Source: Effrenium voratum
Lineage: Eukaryota > Sar > Dinophyceae > Suessiales > Symbiodiniaceae
Direction: 5' to 3'
Assembly (NCBI GenBank): GCA_963377175.1
Contig: CAUJNA010000591.1
Span: forward strand, 673,501-737,500
DNA length: 64,000 bases
The notes under the pieces were generated by a model. That model was not told the origin of the DNA, made no database searches, and was given only the letters and a program-made list of their open reading frames with translations. Shown piece by piece: positions 12,888 through 20,988 of this stretch. Position 1 is the first letter of the stretch, and each line of letters opens with the position of its first letter. The translations under genes and the position numbers were made by a program.

Positions 12888-13716
12888 AAAAAATACAGAA
12901 AGGGGATTTGAAGGAACTGAAAATCATTTCTGTATTTTTTCTAACAAGCAATGAAAAAACACATTGAAAAACCAAGTATCAAATAATAGATAAGGTTAAT
13001 AAATCACAACCTTATTCATTCTAAGTAATTCCTAGAAAGATGCATACCTTATTCATTATTTTTTCACTACTTAACCTGTTTCATTTTACTATTTGTTTAC
13101 CCTTATTCATTTTGTGTTTTAAGTCTTTTTCCAATTCTCAGAAACTCCAGTTATTCTTCATTTTTCCTTTCTACCTTATTCATTGTTCACGAATTTTTCA
13201 CTCAGACTTAAAAATATGACTAAAACACATTTCCACCTTTAATAATATTTGTTTCAACCTTATTCTTCAACTGGTTTATCATCTTCTTCATTACTTAGTT
13301 TTTGGTTGTTCTTTTTCTCAATTCTTTTCATTCTCGCTTTATCCACAACTTCCCTACACCTAATACAATATCTATATATGCGACCAGTGCTTCTAACTCC
13401 AAAGTCATTAACCTTTTTCCAAGACAAGCACCTAGTACATTGATAATCATATTTACATTCTTCCAATTCCTTTTCAGGTATTCTAGTATTTATTCTCCAA
13501 AGATAATCGCGCCAATCCATGATAATATATAATACTAATAAGTGTTTATACATTTTACCAGTAAAACCCGTAATTACCAATACCAACTCAAAACCAAACA
13601 GTCAAAGCACACAAGAAAACTAAGAACATAATATATTTCAATCTTTACAAACCATAAGTTCAATATAATTATAACATATAAAATTTTACATGTTATTATT
13701 ATAGTATGATTATAAT
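12888..13716 (+). repeat. left terminal inverted repeat (with private insert)
   Basis: Outer block 12,888-13,238 matches the reverse complement of 33,633-33,984 with only scattered mismatches. Inner block about 13,588-13,716 matches the reverse complement of about 33,494-33,622. On the right these two blocks are only about 10 bases apart. On the left they are separated by about 349 bases (13,239-13,587) containing a small zinc-ribbon gene. The outer block carries four direct copies of (A)CCTTATTCATT (near 13,008, 13,046, 13,100 and 13,173), with a variant near 13,258. Part of the inner block (AACCATAAGTT-AATATAATTATAACATA) is repeated a third time at about 14,301-14,335. Confidence 0.93.
13260..13520 (-). 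CDS. small zinc-ribbon protein inside the left terminal repeat
   Basis: Frame of 86 residues from the ATG at 13,520 (MDWRDYLW...). The frame stays open a little further upstream to 13,586, but I prefer the inner start because the upstream residues are hydrophobic and lie in promoter-like AT sequence. Two CxxC pairs (C28/C31 and C52/C55) frame a short basic loop, a zinc ribbon; the C-terminus is highly charged. Such small zinc proteins in DNA viruses often act in transcription or nucleic-acid binding, but no function can be assigned. It lies in the segment that the right terminal repeat lacks, so it is either a gain within one repeat or a loss from the other. Its stop codon overlaps a diverged copy of the TIR motif. 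Confidence 0.6.
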   Translation of the reverse strand: MDWRDYLWRINTRIPEKELEECKYDYQCTRCLSWKKVNDFGVRSTGRIYRYCIRCREVVDKARMKRIEKKNNQKLSNEEDDKPVEE

Positions 13717-14233
13717 TTCAGTACAGGATAATAATTTAATTGACAAATCTTTCTTCTTTCATACATCATTTTAAAAATAATATTAATATCTCTCAATGTA
13801 TTTTGAATATTAAACTTTTTACTTTCAATAAATAATTTGATACTGTCTTTAACATCTTCCCCTTTCTCTTGACTATAGCCCAACATCCATAATATATCGT
13901 AAATCATGTCATATTTTTCTTACTGATTTTAAGAAACTGTTTAACATAATCGTAAGGTGGTATTTTATTTACAGTTAGAAATATTAAAATCTCATCTTCT
14001 ACATTTCTATTATGTCTTCCTTTTATTCTCAACAAACATTTGATTAAAAATTGATTATCTCTCCATTCCTGACAATTTTCACATTCGTCTTTTTCATCCA
14101 TTGAATAATTAATAATATTATTCACTGTTTCATTAGGTAAATTCAATTTATACAATTCCATATTTTCTTTTTTGAAGTGACAACAATCATAGCATTTTTT
14201 ATTGATATAATTATTGATTTTATCACCGTTCAT
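13710..14233 (-). CDS. unknown Cys-containing protein, possibly one gene broken by a frameshift
   Basis: Two frames abut on the minus strand: 109 residues (14,233-13,904), then 65 residues (13,907-13,710), overlapping by four bases. The first has Cys clusters (C14, C17, C18 and C51, C54) that could bind zinc. The second is helical and basic, with no cysteine cluster. At the junction an A5 run precedes the first stop, and reading moves smoothly from ...FLKISKK into ...MIYDILWMLG if the frame changes there, so I suspect a single gene of about 170 residues interrupted by a one-base indel. Two overlapping genes are the alternative. No family recognised. The TTAAAG promoter motif sits directly upstream (14,240-14,272). 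The 3' end touches the inner edge of the terminal repeat. Confidence 0.6.
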
Positions 14234-14239
14234 TTTCCT

Positions 14240-14272
14240 CTTATTATATTAAGGCACTATTTCTTTAAGTCG
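14240..14272 (-). promoter_or_regulatory. TTAAAG promoter motif
   Basis: On the minus strand it reads GACTTAAAGAAATA, two bases, GCCTTAATATAATAAGA, ending a few bases before the ATG at 14,233. The same arrangement precedes the genes starting at 27,551 and 32,805, and a looser version precedes the polymerase at 28,983. Promoter function is inferred from position and conservation. Confidence 0.6.
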
Positions 14273-14418
14273 TTTTTAAGGCATTAATAAAAATTAAGAA
14301 ACAAACCATAAGTTTAATATAATTATAACATATAAGATTTTACAATGTTAATTTATATTATAACAACATAATATACATACACCGTATTATTATTTTTTTT
14401 GTCCAAATTCAATCAAAA
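14273..14418. other. AT-rich non-coding segment with TIR-derived block
   Basis: No gene. 14,301-14,335 repeats the inner terminal-repeat sequence (AACCATAAGTTTAATATAAT...), suggesting copied or shared cis-acting sequence. It forms part of the largest gene-free gap of the virus (14,234-14,772). Confidence 0.6.
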
Positions 14419-14591
14419 TTAGGGATTGCAACCTAATATTAGGGGGATTGCTAATTGCCACCTATCATTAGGGGGCTTGCCACCTAATATTAGGGGGATT
14501 GCTAATTACCACCTATCATTAGGGGGCTTGCCACCTATCATTAGGGGGCTTGCCACCTATCATTAGGGGGCTTGCCACCTATTATTAGGGG
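14419..14591. repeat. iteron-like tandem array with TTAGGG cores
   Basis: Eight TTAGGG cores at 14,419, 14,439, 14,468, 14,490, 14,519, 14,541, 14,563 and 14,585, spaced 20, 29, 22, 29, 22, 22 and 22 bases. Most units read CACCTATCATTAGGGGGCTT; two read CACCTAATATTAGGGGGATT. Each core is part of a dyad: CCTAATATTAGG is a perfect palindrome and CCTATCATTAGG a near one. G5 runs are out of character in this AT-rich genome. Spacing near two helical turns suggests protein-binding iterons, for example for replication initiation or transcription control. Confidence 0.8.
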
Positions 14592-14731
14592 TTTTCTTTT
14601 GAACCCAGCAAGGTATCAGCACAGAATGCGACCGGCAACACTGCCTGTCCCACTAAACATCTCTAATAAGTTCATTATTAAAGATATTTAGATAATATTA
14701 TCTATGAATAAAAATCCCTGTTTCCTCGTTA
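14592..14731. other. non-coding, locally GC-richer patch
   Basis: 14,600-14,655 is noticeably richer in G and C than the rest of the virus and has no frame. No tRNA fold or known RNA family is apparent. Together with the iteron array it is a candidate replication origin or regulatory RNA region. Confidence 0.4.
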
Positions 14732-14754
14732 AAAACTAAACTATGTTTAGTTTT
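14732..14754. terminator. hairpin downstream of the 90-residue gene
   Basis: Perfect inverted repeat AAAACTAAAC-TAT-GTTTAGTTTT. A second hairpin, AACTTTA-TGAA-TAAAGTT (14,769-14,786), spans the stop codon of the minus-strand gene at 14,773. Position after a gene suggests a transcript-end signal. Confidence 0.55.
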
Positions 14755-14772
14755 CAATGAGTAAATGTAACT

Positions 14773-15045
14773 TTATGAATAAAGTTGCGTTTCCTCATCA
14801 TAGTCAATTTGATAAAATGTCATAGTTGAAGCCTTCGGTTCTTTAATTTCTTTGTTATTAAGTTTGTTTAAATAAATATTTCTTTTATTTTTATATTCAC
14901 CATTGGTTCTATCTACTTCTTTACTTTGATAACTGTTTGTTAATGGTTTCTTCTTTTCCATTTCTTTTAAGATTTCTAAAATATTCTTATTCTGTTCTAA
15001 AACCTTGTTCAGTTTTTTAACAATCTTTTCTAATCCTTCATCCAT
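14773..15045 (-). CDS. small coiled-coil protein, unknown
   Basis: 90 residues. The N-terminal half (MDEGLEKIVKKLNKVLEQNK, continuing to about residue 33) has heptad-spaced Leu/Ile/Val and high Lys/Glu content, a likely coiled coil. The C-terminal half is polar. No family recognised. The start is the first ATG, 61 bases after the stop of the next upstream gene, with a TATAATATAATATATATA stretch before it. Two hairpins follow the stop. Separate small gene in the left minus-strand cluster. Confidence 0.65.
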   Translation of the reverse strand: MDEGLEKIVKKLNKVLEQNKNILEILKEMEKKKPLTNSYQSKEVDRTNGEYKNKRNIYLNKLNNKEIKEPKASTMTFYQIDYDEETQLYS

Positions 15046-15067
15046 GTAAATATATATATTATATTAT

Positions 15068-15100
15068 AAAATAAAACGTTTAAAACTAAACTTTTATTTT
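15068..15100. terminator. hairpin between two minus-strand genes
   Basis: AAAATAAAA, C, GTTT pairs with AAAC, TTTTATTTT: a 13-base-pair stem with one bulged C and a short A-rich loop, directly after the stop of the gene at 15,107-15,610. Confidence 0.6.
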
Positions 15101-15106
15101 ACAAAA

Positions 15107-15610
15107 TCATATATCATTATAAGTCAATTCAAAATTAGTTATTGTGTAACTCGTTAAATTATTATTCAATTTACCAATTAAATTACAAATAATAGTTTTT
15201 CTAAATATTGAATATTTATGAAACTTTTCAATATTATCTGTAATATAAACTATTAAACATTTAATACATTCAAACACATTAACAACATTAATGTTACTAT
15301 TTTTGTAAATATTATTCATTCTTCTCAATGTAATTTCATAAAACTGAATAGCATTTTTATTATCATAATTAGCAATAAATCTTAAAGTATATGAATATAT
15401 TCTTTTACAATAGAATTTTAAATCTGATTGTTCAAATAAATCAGCATAATTAATAGAATTATAAAACATGTTAAAATCAATTTTGCTATTTCTAAAGTCA
15501 TTAACAAAATTAATTAATATATCATTTTCGTTATATTCTTCAATGAAATTATTCAATTTCAATTCTTTTACATCAATGAATTTAATAATATTATTTATAA
15601 CATCTTGCAT
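15107..15610 (-). CDS. unknown viral protein (167 residues)
   Basis: Intact frame of 167 residues, rich in Asn, Ile and Phe, predicted by eye to be mostly helical with no membrane segment or signal peptide. No catalytic motif or family recognised. ATG at 15,610 follows an AT-rich leader. It sits in the left minus-strand cluster between the zinc protein at 15,641-15,991 and the coiled-coil gene, and is followed by a strong hairpin. Confidence 0.7.
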   Translation of the reverse strand: MQDVINNIIKFIDVKELKLNNFIEEYNENDILINFVNDFRNSKIDFNMFYNSINYADLFEQSDLKFYCKRIYSYTLRFIANYDNKNAIQFYEITLRRMNNIYKNSNINVVNVFECIKCLIVYITDNIEKFHKYSIFRKTIICNLIGKLNNNLTSYTITNFELTYNDI

Positions 15611-15640
15611 TATAAATCATAATAGAAATAATTTTAACTA

Positions 15641-15991
15641 TTATTTTTTCAGCATTTCGCGTATAGTTTCCTGAGTTTCCTTATCACCATTAACGGATGG
15701 TGATGCATGCCTTCCCCATTTGATAGCAATATTATGAACATCTGTTTCTAAGTTGATACTGTCTTTAGTTTTATCAATATTCATTTTCTTATCATTCTTA
15801 CTTATTTTGAAACTTGTTGGAATACACGAACATTTACAGTTTCCTTTCTTTTGTATTTCTAATTCATTTTTCATTTCTAACATCTTTTTACACATTGGAC
15901 AAGCAAACTCAATAACTGATGTTTCTTTAACAATTTCTTCATCAGTTGAAGAAACAACTGGTTCAGTCTTATTCTTTTTCTTTTTTCCCAT
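15641..15991 (-). CDS. small zinc-binding protein, unknown
   Basis: 116 residues. The lysine-rich start (MGKKKKNK) could be a nuclear or nucleic-acid-binding tail. C31/C34 (CPMC) and C52, C54, C56 (CKCSC) make a probable zinc site. The rest is polar and Lys-rich. Its start overlaps the end of the upstream gene (15,969-16,157) by 23 bases, so the two are probably co-transcribed. A weak hairpin (15,619-15,644) follows the stop. No family recognised. Confidence 0.65.
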   Translation of the reverse strand: MGKKKKNKTEPVVSSTDEEIVKETSVIEFACPMCKKMLEMKNELEIQKKGNCKCSCIPTSFKISKNDKKMNIDKTKDSINLETDVHNIAIKWGRHASPSVNGDKETQETIREMLKK

Positions 15992-16157
15992 TTATATTAA
16001 TATTCACATTTTTATTTTTGATATATTGTATAACAAACTTAATTAATTCTAAAACAAAATAACATATTTTTTTACATCTATTATTAGTTATAACAACTTG
16101 TTCTATATTCTCTATTTCATCTATTATATCAATATAATCTGAATAACTTCTATTCAT
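15969..16157 (-). CDS. small protein with hydrophobic segment, unknown
   Basis: 62 residues. An acidic N-terminus (MNRSYSDYIDIIDEIENIEQ) is followed by a hydrophobic stretch (about residues 31-46, ICYFVLELIKFVIQYI) and a Lys/Asn-rich tail, so it may be a small membrane protein. It shares a 31-base divergent leader with the packaging ATPase and overlaps the next gene. No family recognised. Confidence 0.5.
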   Translation of the reverse strand: MNRSYSDYIDIIDEIENIEQVVITNNRCKKICYFVLELIKFVIQYIKNKNVNININGKKEKE

Positions 16158-16188
16158 ATAAAATAATAAATATTAAATTATTTTCTAA

Positions 16189-16978
16189 ATGTCTTTAATA
16201 TTATTTTTATTACGCCTGATGTAAAACCAATTGATGAAATCAAATATGACTTTAAGCAAAGTAAGCACGAGGTCGTCCCTAAATTGCCGATGAGAGCTAT
16301 GATTGTAGGCCCGTCTGGTTCTGGAAAGAGCACCCTACTTGTATCAATGATACTTGATATTTATAGAGGAGCATTTGAAAGGGTTTTTATCTGGTCTCCA
16401 TCAGTAAATTTGGATAGTATTTGGTTACCTGTTAAAAAATACATTAAGAAGGTTTGAAAGTAGATACTGATAAAGAACCGTGTTGGTGGGATGAGTTCAA
16501 TGTTGAAGATTTAGAAAGAGTTATAGAAACTCAAAATAAAATAATTGAATACCAGAAAAAACAAGGAATGAAGAAGTTATTTAATATTTTGGTAATTTTG
16601 GATGATGTATCTGATAACCCAGCAATAACAAGAAATAACAAATTGTTAAATTCTTTATTCTGTAGGGGACGTCATAGTGGAATATCAACGCTTGTCAGTC
16701 TTCAGAAAGCATCAAGTGTCCCACCAATTATTAGAGTAAATATAAGTCATTTGTTTTATTATAAAGTTAGAAACTTCAAAGAGATAGAAATATTACAAGA
16801 TGAATTATCAGCAATTGTTAGAAGTGATAATTTACTAGAAAGCAAGAAACTAATTTATAAAATATATGAGACTGCAACTGATGAACCGCATAGCTTTTTA
16901 TATATTAACCTTCTCCAAAAAGACCCTAACCGTATCTTTATGAAAAACTTCTCACATTATTTGAAAATTACTAATTAA
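16189..16978 (+). pseudogene. packaging ATPase (A32/FtsK-HerA type), frame broken twice
   Basis: DNA-packaging ATPase of the PLV/Polinton/NCLDV class, which drives the genome into the capsid. Walker A, GPSGSGKST, is at 16,308-16,334, preceded by the ITPDVKPI-type N-terminus. Walker B, LVILDD, is in the downstream frame (about 16,583-16,606), followed by the conserved RHSGIS and SLQKASSVPP segment of the sensor region. The coding frame moves twice: near 16,194-16,200, just after the likely ATG at 16,189, and at about 16,447-16,455 where the Walker A frame meets a TGA. Total coding length of about 260 residues is normal for the family. Without frame correction no active ATPase could be made; assembly error is an alternative to decay. 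Confidence 0.85.
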
Positions 16979-17001
16979 ATAAATAAATATATTAATATTA
17001 T

Positions 17002-17529
17002 ATGATATTTTATGATTTACCATTAGACATTAAAAACCTTGTATTATCTTATAATTTAGGTGATGTTAGATTATTAAAAATAAAAAACAATAATATTATT
17101 AAAAATTATATTAATAAATTTAAACCAGTGTATAAGTCTTACAAATTAAAGAATTCACAATATTTTGAAATTGATAATATCAATATGAAAAATATTATCA
17201 ATAACGGCATATCATATATTTTTAACTTAAGTGAGTTAGATAAACTACATCAAAAACATAAACCATTAAAATTATTAATTGAATATGATATATTTGCTAC
17301 ATCTACCTCATTTACTTGTTTGAATCATGTTCGTAATCGTACTTTAACATCAAATAATTTATTTGATATTTATTATTTTCTTAATAAAGACCTTTATGAA
17401 ACTAATTTAATGTATAGCCGTAATATGGTTAATTTTATTTCATTACAAGTGAAAAAAATAACAATTAAAGTCATCAATTATGAAAGACAAAGTTTTATTA
17501 GTAAATTTTATTCATATTTTTTTAATTAA
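17002..17529 (+). CDS. unknown viral protein with possible F-box-like N-terminus
   Basis: 175 residues, intact. The opening YDLPLDIKNLVLSYNLGDVR resembles the LP-x-(E/D)-h-x-x-x-I-L-x-x-(L) core of F-box and F-box-like domains, which recruit ubiquitin ligases and are common in large DNA viruses of protists. The remainder is Asn/Lys/Ile-rich with no repeat domain. The F-box reading is weak because only the first helices fit. It follows the ATPase by 23 bases on the same strand and ends at a hairpin shared with a convergent gene. Confidence 0.6.
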   Translation: MIFYDLPLDIKNLVLSYNLGDVRLLKIKNNNIIKNYINKFKPVYKSYKLKNSQYFEIDNINMKNIINNGISYIFNLSELDKLHQKHKPLKLLIEYDIFATSTSFTCLNHVRNRTLTSNNLFDIYYFLNKDLYETNLMYSRNMVNFISLQVKKITIKVINYERQSFISKFYSYFFN

Positions 17530-17559
17530 TAATGTTAATGACGTTTAATATTATTAATT
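17524..17559. terminator. bidirectional hairpin between convergent genes
   Basis: AATTAATAATGTTAA pairs with TTAATATTATTAATT (one mismatch, 6-base loop). It covers the stop codons of the plus-strand gene ending at 17,529 and the minus-strand gene ending at 17,559. Confidence 0.65.
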
Positions 17560-17772
17560 CAGAACAAACTATAACTACACAAATTCAACGCTGGTAATTT
17601 ATATATAAATTTGTCACATTTTACTTTCTCCAGTTTTTCTAATCTTTCACTCATTTGTTTAATTGCTTTTAACTGTAATTTATCAATATTACTTAAATCC
17701 AATTGTTCTACATCAATATCATTAATTTTTATCAATACTTGAAGTTTCAACATTACTGTTCGAATTACCCAT
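17559..17772 (-). CDS. small coiled-coil protein, unknown, with a frame break near its start
   Basis: The clean frame covers 64 residues from 17,753 and is leucine-rich and coiled-coil-like (LSNIDKLQLKAIKQMSERLE and following). An ATG at 17,772 in another frame gives MGNSNSNVETSSIDK and then runs out of frame at an A5 run (plus-strand T5, 17,726-17,730). The polar MGNS start looks more natural than the MLKLQVLI start, so I suspect a one-base indel. The MG-N-S start would be compatible with N-myristoylation, which is speculation. No family recognised. Confidence 0.5.
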
Positions 17773-17785
17773 TATATATTATTAT

Positions 17786-18100
17786 TTAGATTATAATACA
17801 ATAATAAATATTCAAAGGAATTAAAATAGGCCATAACAATCCCCAAGCAATAGGAATTAATACCTTACCATACTTATCTATTTTTCTGTGGAATTTCTCT
17901 TCTTTCCTTTGTTTTTTTAGTTCTTTAATATATTCATCAAATTTAGAATGACTAAAATTACATTCTTTATTATTACATTTATCTAATGTAAATTCATCTT
18001 TATTTAACTTAGTAATTATACAGCCACAATAGCAATGTTTCTCTCTCATACTATCATTTTGAAATAATACTCTTATCTTAACTTTCCTGTCAATGTCCAT
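17786..18100 (-). CDS. small zinc-binding membrane protein, unknown
   Basis: 104 residues. N-terminal Cys/His cluster (C23, C25, C27, C42, C47, H51) suggests a zinc site. A basic Lys/Arg helix follows (residues 55-73). The C-terminus (about 80-104, VLIPIAWGLLWPILIPLNIY and beyond) is one long hydrophobic segment, so the protein is probably tail-anchored with the zinc part in the cytosol. No family recognised. It lies between the fibre gene and a coiled-coil gene on the minus strand. Confidence 0.65.
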   Translation of the reverse strand: MDIDRKVKIRVLFQNDSMREKHCYCGCIITKLNKDEFTLDKCNNKECNFSHSKFDEYIKELKKQRKEEKFHRKIDKYGKVLIPIAWGLLWPILIPLNIYYCIII

Positions 18101-18182
18101 ATATCTATATATATTATTTATTTATTTATTTTTATTTATATTTAATTATTTATTTAGATTTTTCTTTTTTCAATTCCTTAAT

Positions 18183-20942
18183 TTATTTTTCTATTTTTTC
18201 AACTTTATCTATTACTTCAAGTAAAGCTTTATGTAATAATATTGGTACTTTTGTATATTCAATACCTAAATATTCGCGACTGCTATGAACTACATTACTA
18301 ATTTCTTTTGGAACTGCTTTTAACAAATCATCAGCAATGTAACCGATGTGGATTGCATCCTTATCGTCTCTATCTTTTCTTTTGAATTTTTTAGGTTTGA
18401 ATTTCTTAATCATACTAATACAATTACTTTTAAGTAAATCTACATCATATTTTAATCTTGCATCAGAATTATCTATTAGACTTCCATTTATAGTTACAGT
18501 TCCAGCAGTAATATCAATAGCATCACCTGAAGCATCTTGAATATCATTAACAAATAATGTTTTTGTATTAACAACTGTTACATTTTCGTTAAAAGTTGAT
18601 GGAGCATTATTTGTAAAACTTTCAGTATTTACTGTTGTTCCAAATGTCTTATCAATAGATAATAAAACTGAAGGTGTAGTTGAACTATCTGAAACTCTAA
18701 AAGCTGTGTTTGATGTTCTGAATATTACATCAATTGTAGATAAATTAGTTCCATCATAATAAGTTGATATTTCCGATGTTCCCATTTTAATATCAGTTCC
18801 AGTAGTCATTGAAATATTATTCAAAAATGAAACCGTTGTTAAATCAAATGATTGAATGGTATTAGTTGCTAAATATGCATTTTGAACTGCTAAGTTAGTA
18901 TCAACGGTTATTAATGTTCCTCCGTTAGGTGCTAAATGATTGCTTCTTAATGCTCCATTAGTTTTAATATAAACATCATCAGCAAATAAATTACCCATAA
19001 AATCAGCAGTAGCAGTATTAAAAGTCCATCCGCTAGTAATATTAACTGCCCCGACTATGTTAGACTGAACAGCGGGGTCTCCACAAATAAATCTAATTGA
19101 AGAATTAGCATCACTATTCCTCATATCAAAAGATGAAAAAGCACTAACATATCTATATAATTCACAGTTTGTATCAATTGTTAATTTACCATCAGTAGCA
19201 ATATTAACATTATCACAATTAATATCAGCATTTGTATAAATATTACCTAACACATCTATAGGCTTACTAAAAATAGTTTTATTAACTAATCCATCACACA
19301 TCATATATTGATTAGAAGCATTTGTAACATCACCAACACTAATGGCTACAAAATCATCATGAGACATATATAAACCTTCTATAGCATCAGGAGTATATCT
19401 TTGTATTGAACCATTATTATTAAAATTCAAATATGAACCATTGTTAAAACTTATTGCTGCTTTGTCAGTTCCCATAAATTGAACTGCATCAGTAAATCTT
19501 GCTTGTCCAGCACAATTTAAAACATAACCATTAACTCCAACAGCACCTGAACCGAATCTATCCTTAACCCAAACACGCCCAACATTAGCATCTCCTATTT
19601 GAGTTTCCCATTGATCTCCTGCGCTACTCATCCACATTCTACCATCTCTATTAATATTAAATTCACGATTAAACATTTGAAATGTCATTTGTAATCCTAA
19701 ATTAGGCGAAGGTGTAGTACTAAACTTATTACATATTATAGAACCAGTAGTTAACATATTTAAATTACTGTGTAAAGTTGCATTATCACTAAAATTAATA
19801 GCACCTGCTACTGATTGAGCGTTAGTATCTATCTTATCTAACTTTTGTCCTAATGATGTATCCTGTGAATTATTACTAGTAATTATTGAATTAATTGTAT
19901 TTGTATTTCCTGTTATTAGTCCACTTAATCCATCTGATTGTAAAACATATCTAGCATCAGAACCAGTTTTATCTAAAATAGATGAACACGAAAATAAACC
20001 TGATACTTGTAAATTACTTAATATTGTAGTATTATGATTTAATATTATTTTATCATTTTGAAAAGTTGAAGAATTATTAATTTCTACATTTCCAAAACCT
20101 CTTTGATTTAAAAACATAGTTGCTCCACTTAAATTTCCATAAACATAACTATCAAAATAATTATTATACATTTCAAAGAAATTATTATAATTTCCAAAAT
20201 TTGCTATTTTGAAAATTGAAGTAGTTGTTATATTATGAATTAATGTATTATTTAATACTGATGTATTTAATTTATCTGATAATAAATTATTAGTTGTTAT
20301 TTTATTGTAATATAAATTACTATCAAATGAACCTGATTGTAATTGAGATATTAAATGAGAATTTGATGAAATATTATTAAAATTAGTTGATACAGTAGAA
20401 TTCAAATTATTTATTAAATTTGTATTTGATGAAATATTATTAAAATTTGTATTAATTAAATTAGTATTTGATGAAATATTATTAAAATTAGTTGATACTG
20501 TAGAATTCAAATTATTTATTAAATTTGTATTTGATGAAATATTATTAAAATTTGTATTAATTAAATTAGTATTTGAAGAAATATTATTAAAATTAGTTGT
20601 CATAGTAGAATTTAAATTATTTATTAAACTTGTATTTAATGAAATATTATTAAAATTTGTATTTGAAGTTATTGTCAGATTACCTATTAAAAAAGAATTT
20701 GAACTAATATTATTTGATAATACATTAATTTCTGTTTTGTCATATGTTTCAGTTATATCATAAAAATTAGCATTTATCTGCTCCTTTGTATAGGTGTCTG
20801 CTTGGTCTGCTTTACTATCTAATACTGTTTGAATGTCAGATTTACTCGCGTAAAGGTCTTCTATATCATTGACTGCTCCATCTTTTACTTGCCTAATTCT
20901 ATTTGCTGTAATATCAAAGATATTCATTAAGTTTTTGCTCAT
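18183..20942 (-). CDS. fibre/spike protein with C-terminal S74 intramolecular chaperone
   Basis: 919 residues, intact. Residues 826-919 begin SDARLKYDVDLLKSN and continue with HIGYIADDL and a helical end; this is the peptidase S74 domain, which trimerises phage-type tail spikes and fibres and then cuts itself off at the Ser of S-D-x-R-L-K. N-terminal region (about 1-95): coiled-coil-like DKTEIN/YTKEQINANF repeats. About 96-205: alternating 21- and 14-residue repeats (TNFNNISSNTNLINNLNSTV), multiples of seven as expected for a trimeric coiled-coil shaft. The middle is Asn/Thr/Ser-rich beta structure with many G-D-I and T-N-T-I strings. Likely role: host attachment at the capsid vertex. It lies directly downstream of the major capsid gene after a 12-base-pair hairpin. 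Such a long fibre in a 21-kb virus is a large coding investment. Confidence 0.88.
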   Translation of the reverse strand: MSKNLMNIFDITANRIRQVKDGAVNDIEDLYASKSDIQTVLDSKADQADTYTKEQINANFYDITETYDKTEINVLSNNISSNSFLIGNLTITSNTNFNNISLNTSLINNLNSTMTTNFNNISSNTNLINTNFNNISSNTNLINNLNSTVSTNFNNISSNTNLINTNFNNISSNTNLINNLNSTVSTNFNNISSNSHLISQLQSGSFDSNLYYNKITTNNLLSDKLNTSVLNNTLIHNITTTSIFKIANFGNYNNFFEMYNNYFDSYVYGNLSGATMFLNQRGFGNVEINNSSTFQNDKIILNHNTTILSNLQVSGLFSCSSILDKTGSDARYVLQSDGLSGLITGNTNTINSIITSNNSQDTSLGQKLDKIDTNAQSVAGAINFSDNATLHSNLNMLTTGSIICNKFSTTPSPNLGLQMTFQMFNREFNINRDGRMWMSSAGDQWETQIGDANVGRVWVKDRFGSGAVGVNGYVLNCAGQARFTDAVQFMGTDKAAISFNNGSYLNFNNNGSIQRYTPDAIEGLYMSHDDFVAISVGDVTNASNQYMMCDGLVNKTIFSKPIDVLGNIYTNADINCDNVNIATDGKLTIDTNCELYRYVSAFSSFDMRNSDANSSIRFICGDPAVQSNIVGAVNITSGWTFNTATADFMGNLFADDVYIKTNGALRSNHLAPNGGTLITVDTNLAVQNAYLATNTIQSFDLTTVSFLNNISMTTGTDIKMGTSEISTYYDGTNLSTIDVIFRTSNTAFRVSDSSTTPSVLLSIDKTFGTTVNTESFTNNAPSTFNENVTVVNTKTLFVNDIQDASGDAIDITAGTVTINGSLIDNSDARLKYDVDLLKSNCISMIKKFKPKKFKRKDRDDKDAIHIGYIADDLLKAVPKEISNVVHSSREYLGIEYTKVPILLHKALLEVIDKVEKIEK
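20330..20657 (-). repeat. in-frame repeats of the fibre shaft
   Basis: Alternating 63- and 42-base units, nearly identical at DNA level, each containing AAATATTATTAAAATT-type strings on the plus strand. Near-perfect identity implies recent expansion or gene conversion, so shaft length may vary between copies of this virus. Confidence 0.75.
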
Positions 20943-20948
20943 AATATT

Positions 20949-20976
20949 ATATTATTAATTAGAAAATTAATAATAT
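20949..20976. terminator. hairpin after the major capsid gene
   Basis: ATATTATTAATT-AGAA-AATTAATAATAT, a perfect 12-base-pair stem between the capsid stop (20,989) and the fibre start (20,942). Confidence 0.6.
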
Positions 20977-20988
20977 CATATTTTTTAT

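Noticed and set aside
14419..14591. CRISPR-like array
   Set aside because: Units are tandem with almost no spacers, and the context is a eukaryotic virus; better explained as iterons.
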